Positions 36,941 through 48,723 of a stretch of 64,000 nt of DNA are shown in pieces. The notes under the pieces were generated by a model. That model saw only the letters and a list, made by a program, of their open reading frames with translations. It was not told where the DNA came from and ran no database searches. Within the stretch, counting starts at the first letter, position 1. Each line of letters starts with the position of its first letter. Both the position numbers and the translations under genes were made by a program. Source of the DNA: Acanthaster planci (taxonomy: Eukaryota; Echinodermata; Asteroidea; Valvatida; Acanthasteridae); contig NW_019091441.1 in assembly GCF_001949145.1 (NCBI RefSeq), forward strand, positions 80,956 through 144,955, given 5' to 3'.

Positions 36941-39900
36941 ATGCACTGTACTAGCCCGCAGGGCGCAGGCATTTTGACTAGAATCTGTATGCCAGTCTAG
37001 TGCAGAGGTTGAGACCTGTACTGCCTCCAACAGGTTGATAAACCTATTTGCTTCAGTTATTCTGTTTAGTTGATTGATGAATCCATAATTGGCAGATACC
37101 TTTACAGTACATGTAGTTCATTTTTCTTCTCTCTGTTCAGTGTACTTTATATCAAATCTGTTTGTTCATAATTCTGTGTTTGAAAAATAGCAGATACAAG
37201 GTATGGTAAGTGAAGTTTGTGTTCTGTTTGTCCCTGAGCCTTTATCCTCGTGTTATACAAGATGCATATGTTTTGCCATGCTTTACTCATCACATGCACA
37301 CTGTTACCATGCATTTATAGCCTAGGAAAATCAATTCCACAGTATAACTGATTTCTACATAATGTGTAGGTCTCATAGCAACAGCAGTGTGATGTTATCC
37401 TTTGTAAATGTACATGTGTACATGTACTCTATTCCTCTGCATATGTGTACTGCATTTGCCAATATTCCATCATCACTGCTGAACGTGCAGGACTGCACTA
37501 GTGTTCACTGATAATAAAGTTCATACAGCTGAAATCACACTCTGTACCAGGCCCAGATATTGCACATGTTCAGTGTTTACTTCAGATCACTCAGAAGTAT
37601 AGAGGTGGAAAAATATGAATATAAAAGTGTGTTACTTGGTAGAAAGGTTTGGCTAAAAAAGGTGCTTAATGTAGGTTTGTTTTTAAGAATTTGGCAAAAT
37701 GCAACATTCAACGTCTCAAACGTGGAACAGAAATACGGACTGACTAGATTCTTTTTGAGTAAAGAATCTTCATGCTATTCAACATACATAATTATTATGT
37801 ATTCCTTGCTCCCATAAAGGCATTTATAAGGATTGTGTTTAGATTGTTTTGCTTGATAAAAAGTTTCACAGACATACATGTACAGCGTATAGTGACTGAC
37901 ACTGCAACATAATGTACATGTACTTACATGTACATATATACGTACAAGTACTGCACTTCAATTCTGCTTTCTAGTGTAAAGTCTTGTGTTCCAAATCTTT
38001 GAGCTTTAATTGAAACCCTCGTGGTCTCTGTAACATTGCATCTTCTGCTCACTATAAATAGCCATTGAAATGCTCTCATCAAACCACACACAGTAAGGTA
38101 ACCTAGTAATAAACGGCATCCCAGTGCAAATGAATATGTAATAAGCCATAAATCGGGGTTCTGGAACTCATCCCACTACGCTAGATTGGTAAAGCACTTG
38201 CAGGCAGTTATCAGTGAGAGTGGAGTGTGAAACTCAGTACAGAGACACACATACCTGTACGTGTACATTGCAACCACAGTGATATTTGTGAAGTTAGCAG
38301 TGGGATATTTGCACTTGTAGGAATACTTGAGTCTTGATGGCTGCATTTTTGGTGGTGACTAAAGCATCTATCATTTGGAATGAATTTTATATCAAGACAG
38401 TGACAATTCCCAAAGGTAAGTTGTTGAAAGTGGAACAGTCGGTGGTCTGTTGGATATTTGCTACTTACAGTACATGTACTTGTACATGTTTATTGATTAT
38501 TTTTTAAAGACCAGCTTAAATCTGCTTGTCTTCAATGTCTTGTCTCAGCATGGTCTTGAATTTCTTAAAATGAATAGTTTATGGAATTCATTGAATGCTT
38601 TCCCTTTTTTTCAATGGAGTGAATGGCACTGACAGACATGTTACAAGTATTAGCATGGATAACATTGTGAAGCTTGTGAAGTAGATGGAATTAAATATTG
38701 GCTCATTAAAACAATGTCAGTTTTGTAAATGAACCATTTATTTAGCAAATATTTGTTAGAAATATGAAACATGTTAATACGCTGTTGTAAAACATAACTG
38801 AAGCAGGTATCTGTACATGTACATATGTACAGGGTATGTGTACATGTACATGTATGTATACACTTTGTGGCTTACAGAAAAATTAGATACTGTATTTTGA
38901 CAAGGTATTGTTACCATCTTAATAGAAGCACATTGCTTTATTATGACATTGATGCTTATTTGTGATATTTGAACAAACAATCAACTGCTCTGCATTCTCA
39001 GGCTTGCAAACGTGAATTTGTACATGTACCGGTACAGTAAGCATAAGAGGCAAATGAAAACTTTCAAGTTCCATTGTTAGTTGAAGAAAATAATCTGCTT
39101 TTGTGATTTATTTACAGATTATCAGGAAAATATACTCTGTACTCATTGGGTTGTACAATAAGTTTTAATACAAGGTCTCTTAAACGCACATTTCTAGCAC
39201 AGACACTTTGGTGGACGTCACTCCCTTTGCCCAGAATAAAATTTGTCGGTGATCAGGAAATATGGCATCTGTCTTTATTAACCAGTGTATTCAACAATTT
39301 TAATATTGCCGTCAGTTGCTGTGTAAAGTGTTATTCCCTTGATTATTGGCAACAGACGTAATTTGTGTTCAATTATGTTAATAATTTACTTGATGTTCAG
39401 CCATCTGGCATGATTCATTGAGGAGGGATGTTTCATTTTGTGAGCATTTGAAGTCTGTCTACATGTTTGCAGGGAGCACATTGCAGTGGTAGACAATGCC
39501 GTTTTCATTGCTTGGAGTTTCAAGTCATGATATACATTGTACATGTATCCCTGATATATGCCTGCCTTACAATTTCTCTACATGTCCGTATTTTGTCAAA
39601 TATTCTGAACACTTGCATTGAGAGTACATGTAAATATGTTGTAGCAATTACCATAGGATCAGTTGACATTTCATGTACATGTATGTACCAGTAATTCTTT
39701 AAACCAGTCAATGGTCTCATTGTGCATTGAAGAATGTACATGTACATGAACATTTCAGTATGTGGTTTTGTTTAAAAATGTGCCACTGTCACTTTGTCAT
39801 CACTTTGTGATTACACAGTGTAGAATTTTTTGTTTTATTGTTTGTATTTGAATGTATTGTATGTAATTTGTTAGATGGGCTAGTCTAACACAAGCCTTTG

Positions 39901-40144
39901 CTTTTTAGGCTTTTACCCCCTCTTCTTGTCTTCTTTATGACTATTTAATACATTTGTTTGGATAATACTTTATGACTATTTAATACTGTAAGTAGGCCTT
40001 TTGCTATTATTAGAAGAGGAAATAAATGTCTGAAAGAGAGAGACAGAAATTGAATACTTCTTTGAGGTGTAACACTAACCAAAAAAGTGACTGTATTATC
40101 AATACATGCAGTACATGAGAGAGCCTGAGTCAGCTTCTCCAAAG
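36941..40144. other. Non-coding stretch, no gene seen
   Basis: AT-rich sequence with ACATGTAC runs (for example 38813-38858), a TGTACCGGTACA palindrome (39025-39036) and a doubled TTTATGACTATTTAATA word near 39933 and 39968. No gene was recognised. Confidence 0.5.
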
Positions 40145-40785
40145 TTTGTTATATTTGTTGTTGTTGTTCATCCTTTGATGTCGAAGATGACCATGACTCC
40201 AAATCAAATGGATTGTTGATGACTGTGGGTCCAAAGATGGCTGAATGGGCCAATCCTGGCCCCGAAGACACACTCACATATGGAACATACATGTATGTAG
40301 GTGGGTGTTGTAGAAGATGATAAGGTGTTTCTTGCCTTGCATGCAGCAAGCTTTCTCTGTGCCTCGACAAGACGTCTTTCCTCCGCCTTACTAGATCCTT
40401 TTGTGATTCTACTTTGCCATGTGGGATGGTCTTGAGCAAGCAGCTCCCAGGTGTGGGGGTTGATGTCCAGGTCCTAGAGGGACACTTTAAGACTGTCCTT
40501 GTATTTTTTTTTCTGTCCCCAATTGAGCGCTTGCCCTGACACAGTTCTCTGTACTGGCACATCAGTTGTTTCAGCAGTTGACTGTCAGGCATTCTGACGA
40601 CATGGCCTGCCCATCCAGCTTGGGCTTTCTGTAGGAGAATGTACATGTAAACTCTGGGGATGCTTGTAGTTTGTCTTGTCACCTGATGCGGAGGAGCCTG
40701 CAGAGACAGTTCAGATGTAAATGGTTGAGCTGTTTGGCATATGTCCGCTGTAAACAGCAGTGTTGGAGATCTCCAGGCCGAATTT
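40145..40785 (-). pseudogene. LINE 3' part: C-terminal region and AAC-repeat tail
   Basis: On the minus strand this reads AKQLNHLHLNCLCRLLRIR-type sequence in one frame, then KAQAGWAGHVVRMPDSQLLK and CQGKRSIGDRKK in another. These resemble the end of a widespread LINE ORF2 family (WAGHVVRMPD is characteristic). The element ends at about 40145-40170 with GGATGAACAACAACAACAAA, a short AAC-repeat 3' tail typical of that family. It is the continuation of the fragment at 42086-43165 and is separated from it by an inserted block. Frame changes make it inactive. Confidence 0.8.
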
Positions 40786-42085
40786 AAAGGCTTTGGCCAT
40801 GCTTTGTAATGACTCAGTTTTGGCATTGGCCTTGGCACCGTCTGGACTCAAAAAATCAGTCGAGGCCAGTTTGAGGCCACCTGTTTGTGGGTCAGTTTTC
40901 TCAGCATTTACCTTTCCTCCCACATTTTACTGTTACAAAGGACTTGTGACGTGCATGTGCTGTGGGCATGGATCAATTTTGTGTACAAACAGATGGTGTG
41001 GTTAATGGTAACTTGACTTCCTAAAGACAGGATACATCTTACTAGATTTTACCCCCAAGGACTGTACATATTTCCATTTATTGTTGCGAAAAGGATAGTT
41101 TTGTGTTGCATAAATTAGGCTACATGTACTCAATGAAAGTTCCTTGTAAAAAAGAGAAGATTCTGATCTACTAAAATGGGTAATTTTTAAGTGGCATTGT
41201 AAAGGCTATCCGGTACATTTACAAGAAAGTGGGTATCATGTCTGAAAATGTTAGATAAGAAATACCTTAACAAGATGAAGTTTAAATCATGAGTGTTGAC
41301 ACATTTGGCTGCCTGGTGATGAAGTGCACGGTGATATTCCAGCATGCACATGTAATGATTAGTCAACATGGCCATTTGCACGCGATAGCTTCGTATGTGC
41401 CACTGTGCCGAGGGCGGGGTGGACACATACTGCCTATATGCCATGTATTCATTGTTAGCATAAAATGCCACTTTTAGTGCTTTTGAAAGGAAATTACATG
41501 TATTCTAGTTTTCGGAAGCTCTCCTGACTTTTTTTATTTCATTTCTTGTTGAAAACTGGTTTAATCACTCACAAATTAATGTGGTTGCGGGATTTTTTAC
41601 AACTGTTTAACTATTTGTGAACTTCCAACTGTCAACTGATTTTGTTTTGGGATTAATAGTTGGCATGTAAGCCTTGCCTTATTGTGATCTTGTTTTTATA
41701 ATTGAAAATTTTGAGAAATTATTTTGTGGGGAATTGTATGTATTAAGAGCAATTCAAGTTTTTATATTTTTCTCTTTCTGTGATGGTTGGGGGACTCCTT
41801 GTTGAAAGAAATATAAAAAATTAGCTTTGGAACACCTGCTTGTGATCTAAATGAATATTTATGCCAGCCAACAGTGCCAAAAGTACTCAAAAGAAAAATC
41901 ACCTTCTACATGTATCATGTAGATAGTATGTACATGTATGTATATTGTACATGTATGTGTGTAATAACTGGCCTCAGCCTTGGCTTTGACTTCAGAGACT
42001 GTGGCCTTGGCCTCAAATGGCAGTCACTCAGTCTTGGCCTCGGAGACCCATGACTCAGATTTGGCCTTGGCCTCAAAGGTTGTGG
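40786..42085. other. 1.3-kb block interrupting the LINE, with GGCCAAGGCCAA-type repeats at both borders
   Basis: The LINE reading stops at about 42086 after SETWTVYQR and resumes at about 40785 with a VYSGHMP-like equivalent of the same position, so the block between is foreign to the element. At each border a degenerate minisatellite appears: TTGGCCTTGGCCTCAAA-type units at about 41970-42085, and TTTTGGCATTGGCCTTGGCA-type units at about 40810-40880. The interior is AT-rich with no coding. Matching repeats at both borders suggest an insertion of, or expansion within, that minisatellite. Confidence 0.5.
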
Positions 42086-43165
42086 ACTCACTCCAACGCT
42101 GGTAGACAGTCCAGGTCTCACTGGTGTAGAGAAGGGTGGTGAGTACCACTGCCTGGTAGACCTTCAGTTTGGTGGTTAGGCTGAGACCTCTCTGCTCCCA
42201 GATGTTTTCATGGAGTCTTCTGAAAGTTTTACTGGCACGAGCAATGCTGTTGTTAACAAAACGGTGTCTATGTTTACCTTACGAGATAGCATGCTGCCCA
42301 GATAGGTAAGGTTGTCAACTTCTTGTAGGTTTTGCCCTTTCACAGCAGTGTGTGGTTCCTTGTGGGGTTCCCCGGCATGGGCTGGTACACAACTTCAATC
42401 TTCTTGGTACTTATAGTGAGGCCTAAGTTGTTGTCCCGTCATCTAGTTCTTTTACCATCATGCCATCCTGAAATTGCTGGATGATCGTGATGAACTTGCT
42501 AAGAAAGCCAAATGTCTCCATTATTTGCCATAGGCCATCTCTGCTGACTGCATCGAAGGCTTTGGTCAGGTCGAAGAAGGTCACGAAAAGGTCAGTATGC
42601 TGCTCTTGGCATTTTCCTGGAGTTGGCATGCAGCAAACGTCATATGAACAGTTCCATGTTTCGCATGAAAGCCGCATTGGCTGTTTGGGTGAAGACCCTG
42701 CTCAAGGGGTTGAAGGAGGCGAGACCCTGCTCAAGGGGTTGAAGGAGGCGATTGAGCAAAACCTGTGTCAGTATCTTCCCCGCAGTGGACAAGAGGGAGA
42801 TGCCTCGGTTGTTAACAGAAGACTGACGATCACCCTTCCTTTTGTAGATGTGAACAATGCCAGCATCTTTCAAATGTTGTGGGGCCTTCCCGTTGTCCCA
42901 CATGTATTGGAAGAGGTCTGTAAGTTTCTGCAACATGGCAGCTTTGTACACTTTGGCAGGTATTGTATCCGGTTCTGGTGCTTTGCCTCAGGAGAGTTGT
43001 TTGATGGCAGTTCTGATTTCTTCTGTGAGAAACTTGTCAAGGTCCCGGTTGATATCCAGCTAAGTTAGCCGTGCAGTGGCCTCTTCGTTAATTTTAGTGG
43101 GGCGATTTAAAACCTGGTGAAAGCGTTCAGCCCATCTCTCCAGAATCTGCTTCTTCAAAATGTAC
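42086..43165 (-). pseudogene. LINE reverse-transcriptase fragment, 5' part
   Basis: The minus strand reads LERWAERFHQVLNRPTKINE from about 43150, then KAPEPDTIPAKVYKAAMLQK, KDAGIVHIYKRKGDRQ and NNRGISLLSTAGKILTQVLL, followed by EQGL. The frame then changes and continues CQEQHTDLFVTFFDLTKAFD, AVSRDGLWQIMETFGF and FQDGMMVKELDDG. These are the canonical fingers and palm segments of a non-LTR reverse transcriptase, with FFDLTKAFD carrying the first catalytic aspartate. The region expected to hold the xxDD box and VKQGCVLAPTLF-type motif, just after 42430, is missing. Later pieces such as LTISTKKIEVVYQP follow directly, so part of the palm is deleted. There are several stops. It lies antisense to the host gene, its 5' end about 250 bases upstream of the LIM exon. 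Confidence 0.88.
42693..42750. repeat. 29-bp tandem duplication inside the LINE
   Basis: GACCCTGCTCAAGGGGTTGA... at 42694 is repeated from 42723 with a period of 29 bases. Because 29 is not a multiple of three, this duplication shifts the LINE frame, which explains why two overlapping minus-strand frames are needed here. Confidence 0.9.
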
Positions 43166-43411
43166 AAAAGTCGACATGAAAATATCTTGAGTCATTCCTG
43201 TTAATAAAATTGCAAAATATATAAAAGTTATTTCAAGGTCATCATAGGGCCTAAGTTTAATAACTTTGCACATTTTCACAATGATTTTAATTCCTTTGTT
43301 GAGACTTGTCAGATTGCTATTTCAGTTGAGTAAGATTTGTTTACCGTCTTGGTTGCAAAGAGCAGAGTCCCTTTATTAAATGCACTTTTCTTCTGACTCT
43401 CCCTTTAACAG

Positions 43412-43516
43412 GTCAAAAGAAGAAAGTAACATGTCGAGGTTGTCGTAAGCCCTGCTCTGGTGAAGTGCTGCGGGTACAGAATGAGTATTTTCACCTCAAG
43501 TGTTTCCGGTGTTGTT
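43412..43516 (+). CDS. ABLIM: Internal coding exon: LIM1 domain of an actin-binding LIM protein (ABLIM-like)
   Basis: This is a single internal exon with no start or stop. It begins after an acceptor preceded by a pyrimidine-rich tract (about 43388-43409, AG at 43410-43411) with a TTCTGAC branch-like motif at 43391-43397. It ends at a strong donor, GTAAGTAT, from 43517. The exon opens with the last two bases of a codon, reads 34 full codons, and leaves one base for the next exon. The reading holds the LIM zinc ligands C7-x2-C10-x16-H27-x2-C30-x2-C33, with the core VTCRGCRKPCSGEVLRVQ followed by NEYFHLKCFRCC. The KPCSGEVLRVQ and FHLKCF stretches match the first LIM domain of ABLIM proteins (family knowledge recalled, not searched). 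ABLIM proteins couple actin filaments to signalling through four N-terminal LIM domains and a C-terminal villin headpiece. The rest of LIM1 must lie in a later exon, which I did not find in the remaining 20 kb. Confidence 0.85.
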
Positions 43517-43618
43517 GTAAGTATTTGCATTTAGCTTGACTGAGGTGCTGTCCTCATTTTCCTCATTTCCCTGGGTATATTCAGCATGAGCATATGGAGG
43601 TCTGACTTACGAAGTAGT

Positions 43619-44163
43619 GTCTGTCCACATTGATACACAACACCAAAAATTTCCGTCCTTTGGAAGTTTGTGAAAAGCCAAGAAATGTCCTTTAACAATT
43701 TTAAGACTATTTTTGCAATTGCAGAATAAACTAGTAGTTTACACAGTAATAGACAATTTGATTGTAAATTGTTGAATTAATAAAATATTTGATGAAAACA
43801 ATGTGCGTCACTAAAAACAAAATTAGGTGACAAACATGATATTCATAGCATCTTCCTCGGTAGAATTTCCTATTAAGAAAGGAAAAAGTTTCTTTGAAAG
43901 TTCAGTGAATATTAGCATTGTGGGTCCTTTAACAAAAATGTCGGAATTTGTTTAGCTTTAAATTATGGTAAGGCAAAGAAGAGTGATTGTCCAAGTGATA
44001 AATATGGACCTCCATAAGTTCTTAAATATTGCTTAAATTGCCAGCATCTTGACCTGTCCAGTGTAACAAGCAGAAACAGGGAAGATATGCAAGCAAAACG
44101 TAAGGGCAAAATTTGAAATGTCTACTCCATAGCACACAGTTGTATCATTTAGTGTGGACAGAC
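43619..44163. mobile_element. 545-bp MITE-like element with GTCTGTCCACA terminal inverted repeats
   Basis: GTCTGTCCACA at 43619-43629 is matched by TGTGGACAGAC at 44153-44163, a perfect 11-bp inverted pair. Just inside, TTGATAC on the left pairs with GATAC-containing sequence on the right with a small gap. The interior is AT-rich without coding. No clear target duplication was found. It lies about 100 bases after the LIM exon donor. The right end is shared with 4583-4600. Confidence 0.6.
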
Positions 44164-47100
44164 CCAGTAGCTGCTGGTTGTTGAGTGTAAATCATATTGA
44201 ATCCTCTTCATTATTTCTCACTTTTTGTTTGTAACCTGGGAAATAAAGTACAGTGTATCAAGTAATCTGTCTTAGTGCAAATTTTATTTAGACCCATCTG
44301 AAGCAAGCTTAACAAACTAGTGTAAAATTACCATACCTGCAAAATACTGACTCATATACAGTGTATGCATGTTTGTAATCATGCTGGCGAAGCTGTATGA
44401 AGTACTCTTGTACATTTATATGGACTGGGTGTATCAAAGAGCTACCATGGATGGTGTCCAAAAGTCTTGCAGTTTTCCTGACAAAACTGTCCAGCTTGAA
44501 TGCAGTTTTGAGTCATCAAAAGCCTTTGTCTTGTCCGTAATCTTAGATGTGAGTTCATCATAAAATTATACGTGAATGATGTCAAATGTCTCATTTTTTT
44601 TCACAATAGGGTACAGGTGTACTCTTTATTTGAACCCAGTGTCCTCTGTGTTCAGTGAGCTTGGAAGTATGGATCTCTCTTATTGGATGCCATCTTTGTA
44701 GGAAAATTGTACAATGATAACAGGTGCGTGTATGCACGCTGTGAAAAATGTTCTGAACTTGCATGCGTACTAATCCAAAGATGTTCAAAATATGGCGCAG
44801 CTGATGCACGCCATGAAATTGAAGTAAAAAATGGCGATGCGCAGCAATCTGTGGGAAGGACATCATTTGAGAGAAACCTATTGATTGGCTAGTTTGGCAG
44901 CACTGAGATGAGCTCCAAGGTGGACCAAGAGAGGGTGCAATTTTCCCAGGAACAGAGGCTCCATTGGTAGGAACTGCACTTTACTGGTTCACAAAGGAAT
45001 ATGAAATACACAGCACATGTTGCAGTTGCATCACTACCAACAAAAACCGATGAGCAGGTGCTTCTGCTCAAGGCCGATCGATACGCTGTACATACAGTCC
45101 TTTTAAAAGCAAATGTCAGTGTTCAAACTTACATTACCGTACTTGTTCCCAATGAAAAATTTTTCCAAACCATTTTATGTGCTGCTTTTCATGAATACCA
45201 TGTACAGAATTGAAGTAGTCAACTGACTCCAAAAACCTCAATGTTTGGGCAGGCTTTCACTGCATTAAGGCACAATATTTTGCTTTTGTTAGGCAAATTA
45301 CCTGTAGGAGCGAGTTGTGGGGACATTTGTCTACCTCCAGAATGGTTTCAGTCCCCACAAAATGCACATACATGTACATGTGCTTATACTTGCATAAAGG
45401 TGAAGTATTGTGTTTGCACTGTTTGTCCACACAACTATGGAACAAGTACATGTACATGTGTGTGTGTGTAGATGTATGTACATGGACAGTGTATACATTT
45501 CCATTATTATTTGATCCATTGTTGTATGTGGCGGTCACTCAGTTTACATGCACAGTAAATGTGCACATGTAGCCGTATACAGTAGTCTTGTCACTTGGGA
45601 TTGGTAGTTGAGTTCAATGGGTTTGGGGCTGTTGCAATATTTGTGAAGGTGTCAAGAATATTTTTGCAAATAAATAAGAGTCAAAATATCAGTGTACATT
45701 TTCTTTTGAGCAGCTTCAACTCTTTTTTGCATCTCGCCCCACTCCAGAGCCAGGTTTTAGATACATGTATCAGTGGAATTGTGATTAGTAAGATAAATTA
45801 ATTAACTAACAGTGAGCATTTTATTTGTAGCCAGTGACCTTCAGAAAATAAATTTATAAATGGACGCTCTTAAGAGCATCTTTGGAGTGTCCCTGTGGGC
45901 CAATTCTACCATCCAAGTACATCTATCAAATTGGCATCTGCCTCTTTCTTGCTTTGAAAATACTCTGTTTGGCCCAGGGGATGCAGTTACAGGTCAGCAT
46001 TCCTGTTACAATATACTATAGTAGACAGATGGTTCTGTGGTCTGTTGTGTTTTCTGTCATCAGCCAGAGTCTGAAACTGACTACATGTTAAGTATTGTTG
46101 AAAGATGACAGGAGTGCTGTAGTACATTTAATGCACCTTTCTTTGTTTTTAAATCCCAGTATGTTGTGCCACTCAAATGGCTTAAAAAAGCAAAAACAAA
46201 TCAAGATACCTGTACAATGAAAAAAAAGACAGATCAGGGAGATTAACAAGGAAAGTGAAATTTAATCAAAAAGAGTTTTAAAAAGTATTTTAGAATTAAA
46301 TTTACCAAATATGTACACATCTGTATTTGAAATTCTGTCTGCTGTTACTAGAAGTAGAATGGCAAGACTGTAATTTGTTTTAATGTGTTAAACTTGGCAT
46401 ATATCAGGCACAATATTGCAGAGATGGATGTAAACGTACATATATTTCTCAACAACTCTATTTAAGTACACACATACCTTTTTATGCAGTGTTTCCTTTT
46501 TATCTTATTAAGCTAAGTTTACTAGATTTTAAAACAATTTCTTGTAAGCAAATGCTGAAAATTACACCTACCTGTACATGGACTGGTATTACATTTTACA
46601 TTTAAATGCCCTCAAATCTGTTTTGTCTTGCATTCTAGCCACACTTAATTTTTTAACTTTCTGCCTCTAAATAGAGATGTGAATTTCTACATTTAGTACA
46701 TTTTTTAAAAATAAGTCAGTGAAGATGTACTGTATATTGTACATTGTACAGCTATTTCAGCGGACTTCTCAGCCAATCTGGCTGCACTTAGCAACCTCAT
46801 CAGTGTCAGTTCGTGAGCATTTAGGATATGTGTATTTCTGCTTGGATATAATGCTGAGCAGATGTGAAATGGTTTATGGTTGGAGAAACAGTCTTTGGTG
46901 ACTGCTTGAATCTAAGGGATGGATCATTTTACCTTCTGCTAGCTCTGGTGCCAGATATTTTTTTTTCATTGAAGTGTACCATCATTCATCCTTAGAATCA
47001 TAACAACCAAAGGCACCATGGACAAACAAACATGTGCATTCAACATGCTTAAATTACGCTTAAAATTAATTATTAGACTCAAGTTTTGGGAAGTTCTTTT

Positions 47101-47797
47101 CCATTATATAGAAATACATAATCTACAAATTAAAAACAGAAGAGCCAAGTTACGGTAGTTGTACGTTCGACAGGGATCAGAGGATCCATGTTATTTCTAG
47201 TTTCTTGCCCAATAGAATGTTGTCTGTTCACAGTGCATCTAGTGAACTAGAAAATCTAATTGTGTAATTGGTTTGATAATAAGAAGGTTGTAATACTAGT
47301 ATTCCCAGCGCTGGATTACCACTCAGATTACAGTGAAATCTGTAGGCAAATTGAATTACATATTCTTGTCAGAAACATGTAAGCATTGCCTGTGTGCATG
47401 CACAGGTAGCCATGCGTGAAGTACATGATGGAATAGGCACATTTCTGGTAATTAGTGGTTGTGATATTGTGTACGCCCCCTCTGGAATTATGTGCTAATG
47501 ATCACGGAAGATCCCTAAATGTCACCATTTCAGCTCCTATTATGAGGATGTGTCTCATGCAATCAAGGAAGATGCTGCTAAAGATTGCCAAGACTTAAGG
47601 AGTTGGAATAATCTGAGGAACCAGGCACACCACTGCACACATTGATGTATCGGCCAATCATTTCTGTCTTTTTCTTGCATATACATGTACATGTATAACC
47701 TTGAAAAGGACAAGCCATTATATACTGTACATGTATGTAGAACACTTGACAGTCATCCTCCCCCAAAAGTGAAAAGAAATTTCAGTTCAGAGCTCTG
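44164..47797. other. Non-coding stretch, no gene seen
   Basis: AT-rich sequence with ACATGTAC words (for example 45370-45380 and 45447-45459) and chance frames. A somewhat G+C-richer patch at about 44690-45080 was checked for LIM-type cysteine spacing on the + strand and does not show it. Confidence 0.5.
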
Positions 47798-48099
47798 TTA
47801 GGCCAAAAAAAAGACGCTGGTTTCTGGTCATGGGCTTGGTTCAAAAATGGTGTGGTGACACGTTTTTTTTTTCTTAGAAGTGATGTACATGCACATGTAT
47901 TTTAGAGTGCATGGCCCTGTTACTAATACTATGAGAAGTATGAATTAACAACTTTGAATTAATAAAAAGACCATAAAATATGACAAAAGGCAATGGTGTC
48001 AGTCATCTCACTCAAACAAGAGACTTCAATTCTTGGCAAGATTGAGCTTGTTAAAATACAGTAGTGCAACTGTGGAAAAATTGAATGTGAAAAATAAAT

Positions 48100-48370
48100 G
48101 TTCAGCTCCAGTTTCCGGTTTTAAATGAAATTCTCATGACATTCTTTGCACATAGTTTTCTGCTTTAGCTTAGAGGAAACAAGTTGCACATCAAGTAGCC
48201 TATGAAAAAAATAAAATCAAAACAGTTCAGCTCCAGAGTCAAAATGAAAATAAAATTCTTATGCGGTAAATGATGTACTGTGCACATTGTTTTCTATTTT
48301 AGCTTATAAGAAACAAGTTGCATTTAAAATATTGGGGAAAAATTCAGCTGAGAAAATGAAAATAAATCTC
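48100..48370. repeat. Degenerate tandem repeat, about 120-bp unit
   Basis: GTTCAGCTCC begins at 48100 and again at 48225, and ATTCAGCT at about 48342. Each is followed by AAATGAAAAT/AAATTCT-type sequence and then TTTAGCTTA-x-AGAAACAAGTTGCA. The units differ by substitutions and small indels. The repeat lies inside the Harbinger-like element. Confidence 0.65.
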
Positions 48371-48619
48371 CTCTCACTCTAATCTACCTTTGTTCTTGGC
48401 AAGTGACAATGCATGAGTTGATGTATGGTTGTCATAACGCGATGTCCATCGCCACTGCATGCACTGCAGGAGTATGTACCGCCACTGCCTCACTGACACT
48501 GAAATAGATTGGCCCCTGACGGTTTGTTGCTTGAAAGCGTTTTCAATTTGTTTTCGTAAGCAGGACGTAAGACCACTTTGTTTGTCTGGTTCACAGATGT
48601 GGGCCCAGGTCCGAAACAA

Positions 48620-48723
48620 TTGGCTACGGCCAGAATTACACCCAGTATTTGGCAGCATCCGCAGCCAGTTCCCATAGAATCATGCGTAATATCAAGCCGC
48701 AGCCAACCGATTTGGACACGGCC
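48620..48723 (-). repeat. Interspersed repeat family, copy 1
   Basis: Read on the minus strand, it starts GGCCGTGTCCAAAT, passes ATTACGCATGATTCTATGG and ends GTGTAATTCTGGCCGTAGCC. The same ordered words occur at 61564-61661 on the + strand with substitutions and a short indel. This probably belongs to a small DNA-transposon family. Confidence 0.65.

Larger units (their letters stand above)
1..43411 (+). other. Inferred intron or 5' region upstream of the LIM1 exon
   Basis: The only splice signal I can tie to a real exon in this stretch is the acceptor at its end. No earlier exon of the same gene was recognised. A short, poorly conserved first exon with a start codon could be hidden here, because 5' exons of such genes are small and divergent. 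The stretch contains the transposable elements listed separately and is otherwise AT-rich non-coding DNA. Reading it as one intron is inference. Confidence 0.5.

Noticed and set aside
42481-43068. 195-codon plus-strand open frame
   Set aside because: It is the antisense shadow of the minus-strand LINE reverse transcriptase, whose motifs are clear.
44690-44890. Cys-containing plus-strand frame after the LIM exon, considered as a further LIM exon
   Set aside because: The cysteine spacing does not match LIM zinc ligands and no acceptor and donor frame it in the required phase.
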